Shown: one piece after another, positions 1-10,759 of the stretch
Layout of the letters: each line of letters starts with the position of its first letter
How positions within the stretch are numbered: the first letter of the stretch is position 1
Source: Toxonevra muliebris
Taxonomy: Eukaryota; Arthropoda; Insecta; Diptera; Pallopteridae
Direction: 5' to 3'
Assembly: GCA_963691655.1 (NCBI GenBank)
Contig: OY829326.1
Location: forward strand, 26,152,878-26,216,877
DNA: 64,000 bases
Made by a program: the position numbers and the translations under genes
The notes under the pieces: generated by a model
What the model was told of the DNA's origin: nothing
What the model saw: the letters and a program-made list of their open reading frames with translations, nothing else
Databases searched by the model: none

Positions 1-75
1 TTATAAATGTTTTCTAATAATTTTCAAATAAACCACAAAGTTTCACTTCTACTGTGAGTGCCTGCAAACAAAATT
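1..75 (+). repeat. Right end of unnamed dispersed repeat R1 (cut by window edge)
   Basis: The first ~75 bases match the right terminus of a repeat found complete at 24520-25145 (+) and 31148-31805 (-), and in a one-module form at 35090-35430 (+). The shared end reads ...TTTTCTAATAATTTTCAAAT... and finishes GTGAGTGCCTGCA. The rest of this copy lies to the left of the window. The family is not recognised. Confidence 0.75.
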
Positions 76-91
76 TTTTTTTTTTATTATT

Positions 92-214
92 GCAATTGTC
101 AATTTCACTATGTCAAGTTTAATCAAATTTGCCAAGATGTTGGCAATTTCATATAGGAAATTCTCTCTTTCTCTCTCTTTGACATGGAATATGATATAGA
201 TAAAACTTGGCATT
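92..214. mobile_element. Short palindromic MITE, family M1, copy a
   Basis: One of six copies of a ~100-130 bp element whose ends are inverted versions of AATGCTTGGTTTTCACTATG. It contains an inner inverted pair (caaatttgcca / ttggcaatttc) and a short CT run before tttgacat. This copy is degenerate at its left end (caatttcactatgtc) and ends aaaacttggcatt. Other copies: 1768, 33515, 35530, 41663 and 58507. It has no coding capacity; the transposase source is unknown. Confidence 0.7.
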
Positions 215-1767
215 AAGCTTTGGAATTAAGGTAAAGTAACGAGTTAGGTGTGAACCGGCGAGTACTTTTTTCTTAGCTTTCTGAGAATCTATGAGCTAGC
301 GATTTGGGCCCCTCTCCTTTCTTTTGTATCTCCTGGATCTACTGACTATTCTATGGATGCTCCTTTTGAATGTTGGTAGTTTTAATTAGTTGTTATTATA
401 CAATAAAATAATTAATATTAGTTATTATGTTCAGCGCTTATAATAAAAGAAAATCAAGATTCCTTGACACAATTTTACAAAAAATAACAACAACCAAGGA
501 CATTCACATCATGGATTAATGTCCAAACGTGCTTAAATGCAGAAATATGTCACGACTTAACTTAAGTAATATCTACTGAAACATTTTCTTTCGGTGTACC
601 ATGAAAAAAAAAAAACTAAAAACAAACTCTTTATATTGGATATTGGATGAAAACTTTAGCCTTAAATAAAGTGTTAAAAAAAGAGAGTAAGTAAATCCTG
701 ACAGAAAATACAACAAAATAAAACGATGAGCAACGCCATACAAACTGCAGCAACATCACAACGGTTGATGGTGCGACGTGGTCGAGTTGTAGGTTGGTCG
801 TTTGCTACATATATATTTATTTTTTTTTTTTTTGGTCTGCTTATAAATTATGTGAAATTTTATATTTTGGGTCAAGAGAGCGGACACGACAGTAAACACA
901 CACACACACATACCAGCTACAACAAGATCTCACAAAAGTTTGCATTGAAAGGGCGCTTAACTTAAAAACCATTCATGTTCTTGGTGCGTAAATAAGGAAC
1001 CAACAAAGCCATACACAAACATTTATTCAATTGTGTGCATATTTATGTGAATGGGTGAATTGTACTATATACTTGAGCTTTAGTATTTTGATATAAATTT
1101 CAAATTGCTTTTATATATAAAATATGTAGGTATGTGTGAATGGAAAATATCTGAAAATATTTTATTATTAAAGTTTCTTTTAAATGAAAAAATTTAAAAA
1201 CTATTTAAATTTTTCATAAATTTTTAAGTAAGATATGTACATACAAAATGCATTTAAAGTTTGTATGTGTAGATAACAAAGTGCACACACACATTGACAC
1301 ACAGTAATTTTCTTTATTGTGAATAATTGCATGAAATGGTTTGCTTTTTGCAGCACATTTATCTAAAAGATTTATGCTTTTGATATGCTTTAAAAAGGCG
1401 TCAGGAGCAAACAAAACGTACTACAAATATATACACATCAAGGCTGTTAGAGAAAATTGAGTGCATATATGTGTGTGTGTGTGTGTCCGGTGCTATCAAT
1501 ATTTTAGCTATTAACCTGAAATTAGTTTCATACTGAATATATATGGATAAAAGTGTAATTTGTGGTACTAATTTGACTTTTAATGTAAGTAAGCTAACTT
1601 AATAAAATTATTTACAATAATTCTTTTATAACGATTAATTCGAATTAAACTAAAAGGTGTTGCAATCAATAAAGATATAGCTTAGTACAAGAAGCAACAA
1701 AAGTGAAATATATCAAAGAAAAGCAACAAATTTGGTTCGACATCCAAACGTGTAAAATTTCCTGCAA

Positions 1768-1860
1768 GTAATGCTTGGTTTTCACTATGTCAAAATCAAT
1801 CAAAATTGTTGGCAATTTCATATAGGAAATTCTCTCTCTCCCTCTCTCTCTCTCTTTCTA
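1768..1860 (+). mobile_element. MITE family M1, copy b (left half)
   Basis: Starts with the intact terminal sequence AATGCTTGGTTTTCACTATG, continues through the ttggcaatttcatatagg core and the CT-rich stretch, then stops; the right terminus is missing. Confidence 0.7.
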
Positions 1861-1877
1861 CCAAGCTAGTAAACTTT

Positions 1878-1975
1878 ATTCGTCGGTTCTCTCTAAGTTA
1901 TTACATTTACTCGTTGGTTCTCTCAGATAAGCTACCCAGTCGTAAAGTGTATAACGCTTTCCTACTCGTATAGCA
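1878..1975. repeat. Degenerate minisatellite block 1 (~31-bp unit)
   Basis: Two to three imperfect units around actcgttggttctctc and cgtcggttctctc. The same unit recurs at 3565-3770 and 5725-5965, and perhaps as a single unit near 10785. The approximate consensus is gctagtggcaattactcg followed by ttggttctcacc. Confidence 0.5.
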
Positions 1976-2012
1976 TCAAGCTATTGTAACTATTTTCGAA
2001 GAACATTAAGAA

Positions 2013-2999
2013 CATTCGAAGAAAATATTCATAAATAATTTTTATCAAACTGATTTTTAAATATTGACAAATTAAATCGGTGATACATTTGATGGACCCT
2101 ATAAAATTAAAATTTTAGGAAAAATTTTCCAATTTTTTTTAATCTTAACCTCAAAAAAATGGCCAAAAGTGACAAAAAATTCACAAAATAATCAAATTAA
2201 ATTTTTTGAAATAAATATTATTCAATGAATGCACATTCATGAAATGCATTTTTTATCGTGAAGGACATAATTTCATTAGCTCATTGACTTCCCACTACTG
2301 ATGATGTACCCAACCTCAAAAAAATTACCAAAAATAGTAGAGGCTCATTTTTTTCAAATGATCATCATTGGCAATTTAAGCCATTATCAATGATAAGGAA
2401 TGAGGTTGAGATCTTTCGTGGTGCTCTGACCAATAATGCGTTAAAAAATTAATTATATTTTAAGATTGCCTCCTAAGCTGCATGGGTTTTGCTAATAAAA
2501 TGGAGTTTTTGCGAAAGAACTTTTCACGTTGAACAAGAATCTGAGATCAAAAACTTCCCATCACGTCACGTTTTAGGAAAAAATAGGGTTCAAGCAAGTC
2601 TTGTTTTACAAGGATCCGATAATGTTTTCTATTTTTATTAATTTTTAAACTTTTCAAACTGATTCAGGACGAAACCTGAAATCAAAAACAGTTACTGACC
2701 TAGAAAAACTAGGAATGCAGGAGTGCTCAGTATCAACTTCTCTTTTTGAATCCGTAGTCAAACCTCATGTCGAAGAAAACAAATCGGATTTGATCGCATA
2801 GTGTAAGTAAGATTTAAAATTAATTTTTTTTTATATATGACTTTTTAGAAAAAAAACCGATGGAAATAAAAAATATCGCTAAATAGATTTTATTTTGACT
2901 TTTTTCCATCCATTGGCAATTAGTCTCTAAAATTAGAGTAAAGTTTTCACATTTCGGGGGGGTTCAGAACCCCCAAACCCCATTCTAAATACGGCCTTG
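2013..2999. mobile_element. hAT-type non-autonomous element H1, 5'-truncated copy
   Basis: About 1 kb closely matching 46760-47791, including the G-run/C-run just before the end and the terminal TACGGCCTTG. The other terminus (CAGGGCCGTAGCC in the intact copy) is absent, because this copy begins at cattcgaagaaaatattc. No transposase reading frame is present. The hAT assignment comes from the complete copy, which has an 8-bp target duplication. Confidence 0.8.
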
Positions 3000-3564
3000 A
3001 TATGACAATACTTTCGTCGGACATAGCAATGAAAAGCTTGACAGTAGAATGAATACTCAATGGAATGTTTCGTTTGCATCCTTTATTACCGCCGACCTTT
3101 TACAACTTGTAGCATGGATTATGGCCTTCGTGACGTAGTGATTATCTGCTGCATTGCTACACAGAGCTCATTAGCTAGATACTCGACATGATCGAAAAAT
3201 CAAAATAGAAAAATAGAAAATAAAACCATGGCAGAAAAGCTTTTGACTTCGTCTTTCGTAGTCGACATAAAACTATAGGTCCCTTCCTTCCACTCGTGTT
3301 CAAATACAACTTGCACATCATAGTTCAATTGGCCCTCCATAGGCTGCTAGTTGTTACAATTTTCTCTTCTCTAGCTAATAACAATTAAATTGCAAAAAAA
3401 GAAAAAACGAGAAAATATAAAAACACAACATTATTTGATAATACTTTTTACTTTTTGCTCAAAACTTTCAAATCAGGAATATTTTAAAAAATCTGCGAAA
3501 AATGTTTTATTTTGTTGCAACATAATTTAATTTAGTATTTCTGCTGGTTTATTTTCTAAAATCA
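3000..3564. other. Non-coding, nothing recognised
   Basis: AT-rich DNA with no splice-bounded exon, repeat family or reading frame that I can support. Confidence 0.4.
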
Positions 3565-3770
3565 TCGCAATTACTCTTTCGTTCTCTTTAAGTTGGGTTT
3601 CAATGAGAGTTTCTCTCCAAGTTGATAGCAATTACTCTTTGGTACTGACAAATATACTGAAAATTACTGTTTGCTTTCACAAAGCTAGCGGGAATTACTC
3701 GTTGATTCTCACCACGCTAGTGGCAATTATTCGTCAGTTCTAAACGAACTAGTTACAGTTAATTCTCAGC
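3565..3770. repeat. Degenerate minisatellite block 2
   Basis: Six or so imperfect ~31-bp units. The clearest adjacent pair lies at 3685-3765, with gggaattactcgttgattc followed by tggcaattattcgtcagttc. It ends in aactagttacagttaattc. The unit is shared with 1878-1975 and 5725-5965. Confidence 0.6.
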
Positions 3771-3788
3771 AGGATCCATGATCTAAAG

Positions 3789-3930
3789 CAGGGGTGCCCA
3801 AAAGTTTCTAATGAATATGTAAATACCAATACATATAAATATTATCATTTAAAAGGAACAAAAAATCATACGTTAGATAACAACAAAGTCTACGTTGAAT
3901 ATAACTCTCGCCAATGTGTACCAAACTGCT
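3789..3930 (+). mobile_element. hAT family H2, one end only
   Basis: Begins CAGGGGTGCCCAAAAGTTTC, a typical hAT terminus. Over ~140 bases it matches the reverse complement of 17215-17353 (shared stretches: catacgttaga, caacaacaaa, ctacgttgaa, caatgtgtaccaa). No matching second terminus was found to the right, so this is a solo end or a decayed copy. Confidence 0.65.
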
Positions 3931-5724
3931 TGGTTTCTGACAAAACCAAGAATCTTGGTTACAACATGCTTAGCTATGTACTTGGCATCGTTGCTCTAAA
4001 CAAAACTTTTTTGCTCATTTTATAATTTAGTTTCTTCTATTGAAAATCAGATAGCAAGGCTAAAGCACTATTATCCCAACTTGCTTTTAAACACATTTTA
4101 ATAGTATTCTATTGAACAATTTTCAATTTCTATTAAAGGATAAGAACCAGAAAGAAATCCCCACAAGAAAGTATTCAATTTTAACACATTTCTGGCGTTT
4201 TTCAAAAAATTCAAAAACAAAAAAAAAAATTATAGTGCCTACATAAATGATATTTTCTTTTGTTTTTTTTAAATCAAATGTCAAACCCTATTAACTGAAA
4301 AGCTCAAAGGAATGTCAACAAAACTCAAATACACTCAATACAAGGACAAGCTAAGTATAAGCATGAGCTCTTATGTGAGATGAAATCAAATAGAAAAATT
4401 TTTTATTTTTTTTTTCAGCAAGAAATATTCACTTACATAAGACAACAAACAAAAACGATAAATAAATAAACAAATACAAAATACCCCTAAAAAAAAGTAA
4501 AATTCAAGCAGACAACAATAAAAATAATAACAATAAAAAATTTGATTTTACCCAAAAGACTATAAACGAAATCAGCAAAAAAAAAAAAAAGAAAAGAAAA
4601 AAAAAAATAAAATGTTCAATTGTGAAAAACAAAATATTTCTTTACGCACATGGGATTTGAAAACTCGAAATGAAAATTAAATTATGAAAATTGAATTTCA
4701 AAAAGTAAAATATAATTGTAAATTGCTTTAATATTGCTTGCAATGAGAAAGAGAGAGAGCAATGCAATGCAAATATTCATATATACATGTGTGTGTGTGT
4801 GTGTCTTTGTGTAAGATAGGGTGCCACTCAGCAGGGAAATGTCAAACACTCTCTACCAAAAGTTATGTGTGTGTGTGTGTGTGCAAGTGTAATTTTATCA
4901 TATGTAGAATATCTAATTCTGTACGTTTGTATATGTAGTTTCAATTGCTGAAATAACTCTGTGACAATTTTACAATGTTTTACCAAAACGTTAACATCAT
5001 CGTTGTTGTTGTTATTGTCATTGGTGTTGGGGTTGGCATCGTTGGCTTTGATGTTTGTTGAGTGGGTGGCGTCTGAAATTCATGTTCTGTGTATTTTGTT
5101 ACAATGTTTTCGGTTTTTTTTTCAGATTTTTTTTCTTTTTTTTGGGGGTTATTGTGAGTAGCATTACATTTGTGCATACAGAGAAAGAACATCATATTAC
5201 ATAGCATCATCGCATAGTTCACATCGTAAAGTAAAATATTTAAATGATGTGCTGAACAGAAAACATATAAAAGAAAAATGATATGATTTTTCTTTTATAA
5301 AGAAGATTCAAGTACATATGAATCGTATATCTAGGTGGAAGTTTGGTTGATAACGTAGTGTACTCAGTAGAAGTAAGAACTCTATTTTAGTAAGAATGGT
5401 GCAAAACTGTAGATGAACTGGGTAAAACTGTAGCTGAATAAAAAAATTCTTGGAAAAAATTATAGGAGACTTTAACCTAAAGTGGTCTTAATCATAATAA
5501 TCGTAATCAATCGATTGTTTTTGACATCCAAACGATTCCGAATATAATAAGGTAAGTCTTAGTAGGGGTACTGATACTGTGGTCTTAATTTGATTACTTT
5601 GACCATCAACCTTAATACAGTTCAATTATCTATTTTTTCTTTTTCTGTACTTTTTTCTAATTGAATACAAGAAAATTAGGAAGGGAAAAGGAAAATCGAA
5701 GGAAAGCTCTTATCGATATAACAA
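3931..5724. other. Non-coding with microsatellites
   Basis: AT-rich DNA with poly(A) runs near 4575-4610 and TG runs at about 4789-4804 and 4866-4882. A GTT-rich stretch lies at 4998-5060. Nothing else is recognised. Confidence 0.5.
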
Positions 5725-5965
5725 ACTAGTTAGAGTTACTCATTGGTTCTCATGAAGATGGATACAATAACTTTTTGTTTCTCATTCTCATTGGCTTTCA
5801 GTGAGAAGTTCCAACCAAGCTATTGAGTTGATGGCATCTACTAACTTATTTTGATAAAATAAAAGAAAAGTACTCTTGGTTTTCACAAGGTTAGTGGGAA
5901 TCACTCGCTGATTCTCACCACGTTTGTGACAATCACTAGTTGGTTCTGAAAAAACTAGTTAGAAT
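5725..5965. repeat. Degenerate minisatellite block 3
   Basis: Third block of the ~31-bp unit. The clearest part is 5880-5960 (gggaatcactcgctgattc, then tgacaatcactagttggttc), ending aactagttagaatta. It has the same terminal order as block 2, so blocks 2 and 3 may be copies of one larger sequence. Confidence 0.55.
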
Positions 5966-6868
5966 TATTTAAAGTTTGAAAATGAAATTACGAAGTCCAT
6001 GTAGTTTTCTACGCCTACCTCATTAAGTTGGGTAATTCAGCAATGAAACGTTAATAGAAACATGTAGGGCGATAGACAATATTTTTCGGAACAGTGCAAG
6101 TGTGTAGAAATCATCACTGGTAGTCAAGATGCTATCAATGAATCATCCAAAACTCAAGAGTATCATCTTAATAATTTATGAATAGGTGTGGTAAAAATTT
6201 ATCGATCTAGGTTTCAGACTATGCTTTTCTTTTATAATTTCCTGGAAGTACGAACTTTAAGAATACAAAAAAAAAAAATGTAGAAAATTTAGGTTAGAAT
6301 TGGAGATGTGCAGGAGGGCCAAAAGTATTTCATAATACACAATTTTGTGAACAATTGTGCTTTGCTCAAATAGAAATAAATTTCACAATTGATCGCAGAC
6401 AGTTAAAATGTACATTATTAATTTAAAAATTATTTTAGACTCATTAATAACTCATGAAGTGGGTAAAAAAGGTTCTATTTTTAACTAGAAAACCCATATT
6501 TAAACCAACTGCTTTATGTAAATGCATCTCTTATTGCTAGCGACATATTCGTGTTATTTTTTTTCCTTCTGTTATTTTTGCTATTGTTACAAACTGCTGT
6601 TGTAGATATGTATATGTGTTTGCTATGAAATAGCAATAAACAAAATAATATTAAAATTGAAATACAAATATTGTCGCCACATACCTATAAAACAAATATA
6701 CACATGCATATGTATATGCATATGTATGTATATACCTTGAAGTATATAACTACTACCTACTACCATACCATAAGTACTACTTATATAAGTAAACTTATTA
6801 ATACATACAAGTACATGTGTGTGTAAGCATATATTCCTCAGCTATATATGTATTCTACATTTACGTAC
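5966..6868. other. Non-coding, probably dpr intron
   Basis: Lies directly downstream (minus strand) of the dpr exon donor site, so it should be intron. It is AT-rich with ATAC/CATA repeats near 6700-6740. No further dpr exon (the expected continuation with the conserved tryptophan and second cysteine) is seen between here and base 1. Confidence 0.6.
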
Positions 6869-7080
6869 CGTTTTATTTCCCAGATGCTTCACACGACATC
6901 CCAAATATGCGGATTTACCAACGAGTGAGGTTATATTCTTTGGCATGGTTAAATCGAAATATGGCTCATTCCATCTGTGTCCATGTGGATAGTGTAGCGG
7001 TGGCAGATGTGTTGGCTTTTGATCCAAATTATTATGATTGTTGTTATTTACAGAAAGTCTTTGGTAACACATTGTTAAAC
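6869..7080 (-). CDS. dpr10: Internal exon of a dpr-family Ig gene (start of Ig domain 1), probably dpr10
   Basis: DPR proteins are neuronal cell-surface molecules with two Ig domains that bind DIP partners in synaptic matching. On the minus strand the exon follows an acceptor (ttttttgttgcag) and ends at a donor (ACG|GTACGTAAAT). It is 212 bases, read in the frame giving ...WNEPYFDLTMPKNITSLV then GKSAYLGCRVKHLGNKT. That is the hallmark beginning of DPR Ig1: PYFD, the NIT and NKT glycosylation sites, and the B-strand cysteine in YLGC. Upstream residues are Asn-rich (NNNNHNN) and less conserved. From memory the DLTMP...SLVGKSAYLGC wording fits dpr10 better than dpr6, but family membership is surer than the paralogue. 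The partner cysteine and the signal-peptide exon are outside this exon and were not found in the window. Confidence 0.88.
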
Positions 7081-7790
7081 CTGCAACAAAAAAGAAAAAA
7101 TAAAATCAGATAACGAAATATAAAAAAGAACCTTGTTGTAGTAGAAAATATTAAGAAGAATGTAGTAAAATAAGAGAAGACAAAAACTATAAAAAAATGG
7201 AGAAAAATTTATATTTGTATACATATAATTCAGTTTCACATACTCTTCGTTTACTTGCGTGTATGTGAAATTGCAATTGAGTGATGAAAATTTGTAGAGT
7301 GTTGGAAGAGTGGAATATATTTTTCCTTTTTTCTTTTTGCAATTTTGCTCACATACATAAATATTTGTTGGAAAATGATTTTTGGCAAATGTCGCAGTTG
7401 TCAGCTTGTCATTTCTATAGGGAGTAGATTAAGGTAGAGATACTTCTACTTGATATTCTCTTCCCTTGGTTTTTCTTTTTTGGTTTCTTGTTGGTTTGTT
7501 TGCATTTCGTATGTTTATTTTAGGTTCGTTTCTATGTGTGTCTGCTTTATATACAAAAATATTTAATTATATTTAACGTGCTTATAGTTTATCTTTTCAT
7601 AAGTTCCTTTTGAAGAGTAATGTAATCAAAAGGTTTTCTTTTACATATTTATATATTTATGTAATAATATGAAAAGTATATTGCAAAAAAAATTAAAAAG
7701 AAATATACTAAATATTTTCAACAAGTAAACCTGAAATATGATTAAAATTCATAAAAATGTTGTTTAGTTTAACTATCATTGAGTGCATGA
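7081..7790. other. Non-coding upstream of dpr exon
   Basis: AT-rich DNA without a recognised repeat. If the dpr transcript starts further right this is intron. Confidence 0.5.
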
Positions 7791-7795
7791 ACAGA

Positions 7796-8415
7796 CACCG
7801 AGAGAGCCGAGATCTTGATCGTGCATTTTTCGTATGAATACATTTTTTAGAGACGTCAGTTCTCTCAATGTTATTTAGCATTAGAGAGTGATTGAATTCA
7901 AAAGAATTTACTGTTATTATTAGTCATGCTGTTTTTGCAAGAAATTATTTTAATGCAAACACATAAATATGAGAGAGCGAGAGAGAGAGAGCGCTGTTAA
8001 TGTTATTCTAGCGAGAGGGCTTAAGCAATAAAAGCAGAGACGTCGGCTGAGTGATTGACTTCAGAGGAATTTACAATCATTATTAGTCGTGTTGTTTTTG
8101 CTAGAAATTTTGTTACAAACACATTAACATTAACATGAGAGAGAGAGAGAGAGAGAGAGAGTTGTTCATGTTATTTTATATACATATGAATAAATTTTTT
8201 GTATGGAAATTGGGCCTAAGCAAAAGAAGCAGAGGCATCGGTTCTCTCAATGTCACCTCAAATTAACGAGTGATTGACTTCAGAGAAATTTACTATTATT
8301 GTTAGCCGTGTTGTTTTTGCAAGAAGTTCTTGTAGTACAAATACATAAATACGAGAGAGAAACTGCAATTCATGTTGTTCTTGTCTGGTTCTAGCAAGAG
8401 TTGACTTTGTTTGAT
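7796..8415. repeat. Three tandem ~190-bp units with embedded (GA)n
   Basis: Each unit carries, in order, agagacgtcggttctctc, a gagtgattgacttcagag segment, a tagtcgtgttgtttttgc segment, an acacataaat stretch, a (GA)n run and a tgttcatgttatt segment. The agagacgtc/agaggcatc landmark recurs at about 7850, 8036 and 8230, giving a period of 186-194 bases. A single further unit is at 17362-17640. No coding frame runs through it. Confidence 0.85.
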
Positions 8416-9080
8416 TACTCGTGTTTTTTATATTTAAAGTAAAATTCGGTAATAATAGTGTTTCTTATAACATAAAATTAAATGTATTTACTCTACTCTA
8501 GTTTTCAAATTCTGTTTGAAAAAAATCAAAAACTCAATTTGAATGTTCTAGAAATTTTTTACTTTTTTCAAAACAAAAACAAGTTTCCAAAATGAATGGA
8601 AAGAGGACTAGTAGGGTTGGCAATTACAATTAAATTATCATTATTTTAAGACCACTTCGTTTCCCAGGTATAAGAAAACAACTTTGCAGAATCACAAATT
8701 CGAAAATAGTTAAAAACAATCGACAACTTTTCGAGTGTCCAAAGAACTCATCAACGATGGCAACCAAGCATTCGAAAACGGATAGATAAAAACTATACGC
8801 CAGATTTAAAAACAGACATCCTTCTGTTCAATATTCAAATACGCTCTACCAAATTATGCAAATTTGTTTACTTTGTTATGACAGCAATGATTTTGCAAAA
8901 TTAAACTATAACTAGTAACAAACTAAGCAAATACAAATTTATTTAAAAGTATTCACTATTTGAACTTCACGCTCATCCGAGCATAATAATATTAGTAGAG
9001 AAAGTCAGCGACCAAATATTTATTCACTAGCAATCACCGCATTTATTTGTTCATTTACTACGAGTATTACATTAAAATAA
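8416..9080. other. Non-coding, 3' flank of the P450 gene
   Basis: AT-rich DNA between the repeat array and the P450 stop codon. It includes the P450 poly(A) signals near 9019 and 9042 and nothing else recognised. Confidence 0.5.
9042..9047 (-). terminator. Poly(A) signal AATAAA for the P450 gene
   Basis: TTTATT on the plus strand, i.e. AATAAA on the minus strand, about 35 bases past the P450 stop. A second one is at 9019-9024. Either would give a short 3' UTR. Confidence 0.55.
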
Positions 9081-10659
9081 CTAAATTTTAATTACTTTCA
9101 AGTTTATGCCATGCTTGGCTGCGAGCAGAAAACTTTCTGCTTTGTACTCAATCGGAATTATGGTCTTCTCGCACGTTGTAAACTTAAAGTTCTTCACCAG
9201 CAATGCGAGGCCAATACGTGCTTGCATTTGCCCAAAACGCATACCAATACAATTACGAGGACCATCACCGAACGGTAACCAGTGAACGGATTCGCGATTG
9301 GCAATCATTTCTGGAGAGAAACGTTCCGGTTTGAAAGCCTCCGGGTCAGGATAGTATTCAGGATCACGATGATAGGAAGCAGCGGGTATTGTAACACTTA
9401 TGCCTTTTTCAATGACGTACTTGGGATGACCGGGCACAACGTAATCATTGAGTGCCTGACGTTTAAGATTAGGGACAATCGTATATTTACGTAGGGTTTC
9501 TGTAAAAGTAGAAAAATATTAGCGTCTACAAGTTATAAGCGTAACTTTTATTCTGCTTACCCGATATAACTTGATCAACATAACCCAGCTCCTTCATACA
9601 TTCATATGTCAGTTCTTGATTATGTTTATTTAAAACGGCATTCACTTCATCACACATCTTTTGCTGCACATCTTGATGCAATGCCAGCTCGTATAACGCG
9701 AAACCCATCGTGGTCGATGAGGTCTCAAAACCCGCCAAAAAGAAAACAAACGCCTGAGCAGCGACTTCTTCTACAGTCAAACCAGTCAACAATTCACCAT
9801 CTTCTAACTTAATTGATTTGGTATTTTTCAATTCAACCAGTAAGTCCATGAAATCATTTCGTTTAATTTTGTTTTGCTCACGGAAAGCGACAGTCTCGCG
9901 TACAATGCGCATAAAGAATTGATGCACATCTTCGTGCGTTTGACGCATTCTCAGCTTACGCGCCAAATTCGGGAAGGTGAGCATGAACCCCGTTAACAAA
10001 TTACCATGGCGAGTTTTATCGAATGTCATCTTCCCCATTAGACGAAATTCAGCATTCGGATCACGTAAACTATTGCATTCAATGCCAAAGGCACAGGTGC
10101 CAATTACATCGGTCGTGAAACGTGCCACCAACTCTTTGATCTCCACAATATTATTCTTCTGCACCATGTCATCGAAAACCTCCAAAAATTCATTAGCTAC
10201 ACGCACAATAGTAGGAAACATAAACTTCATCTTGCCCGATGTGAATGTGGGTGATAATTTCTGACGCAGTTGCTTCCATTTATTGCCATCCAATGCAAAT
10301 AAATGCCCCGTCAACGGGTCATCACGTTCATTGTGGAATAGCCCGCGATCGGCAAAGTTTGCGAAATCTTTTATGAGAATATTTTTTGCAAGCTTTGTAT
10401 CCAGAATAAATACTGACGGACGTTGAAAGAAATAAAAACCACAAAATGGTCCAGTTCCTTTGTGCTTTTTATAAATATCATCGAAAATATCCTGAAGTAT
10501 TCGAGTCTTAAGAAATCCTTTCATGTTACCATATAAAATGTTGGGCTCATCATGTGCTATGCCTCGATCTTTCCAATAATTCAATTTCCCACGCACATAA
10601 TAAATAACTGCAGACAGAATACCAATTACTATATACAACAATATATATGCCACTGCCAT
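9081..10659 (-). CDS. Cytochrome P450, CYP6 family, two exons, intact
   Basis: A microsomal haem-thiolate monooxygenase of the CYP6 (clan 3) type; members act with P450 reductase on xenobiotics and other lipophilic substrates. Exon 1 is 10659-9561 and exon 2 is 9499-9081, together 1518 bases or 505 residues, the usual CYP6 length. Visible features: an N-terminal membrane anchor (residues ~2-22), helix C WKQLR (128-132), I-helix AGFETSS (309-315), K-helix ETLR (367-370, whose first codon is split by the intron), PERF (424-427), and the haem loop FGDGPRNCIG (443-452) with ligand Cys450. The start ATG is the first in frame and precedes the anchor. No stop or frameshift interrupts it. The subfamily looks CYP6A-like, but I do not assign a number. 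The substrate is unknown. Confidence 0.95.
9500..9560 (-). other. P450 intron, 61 bp
   Basis: On the minus strand it starts GTAAGC after ...GTTATATCGG and ends TTTTACAG before AAACCCTACG. Splicing joins G|AA to make the glutamate of the ETLR K-helix motif, which confirms the boundaries. Reading through the intron gives a stop after about 11 codons. Confidence 0.95.
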
Positions 10660-10726
10660 GATTTTGAGTTTGATGACACTTTAGTGCGCTATTTTTCTAA
10701 TAAATAACTGTTCACTCCAGAGTTTG

Positions 10727-10734
10727 CTTAAATA
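10727..10734 (-). promoter_or_regulatory. TATA-like box of the P450 gene
   Basis: TATTTAAG on the minus strand, 68-75 bases before the ATG. That would put the transcription start around 10700 and give a 5' UTR of about 40 bases. Position and sequence are consistent with a TATA promoter; no experimental support. Confidence 0.45.
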
Positions 10735-10759
10735 CTATTCTTGTTAGAGAGTGAACAGC

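Noticed and set aside
726..965. 79-codon open frame, plus strand, with a hydrophobic stretch
   Set aside because: The hydrophobic part comes from a poly(T) run and the His-Thr part from a CA microsatellite; no splice sites or known domain.
4998..5088. Possible minus-strand exon between a weak acceptor (gaatttcag) and a GTAAAA donor, encoding an Asn/Thr-rich peptide
   Set aside because: The peptide is what a GTT/CAA trinucleotide repeat encodes, and the acceptor lacks a pyrimidine tract.
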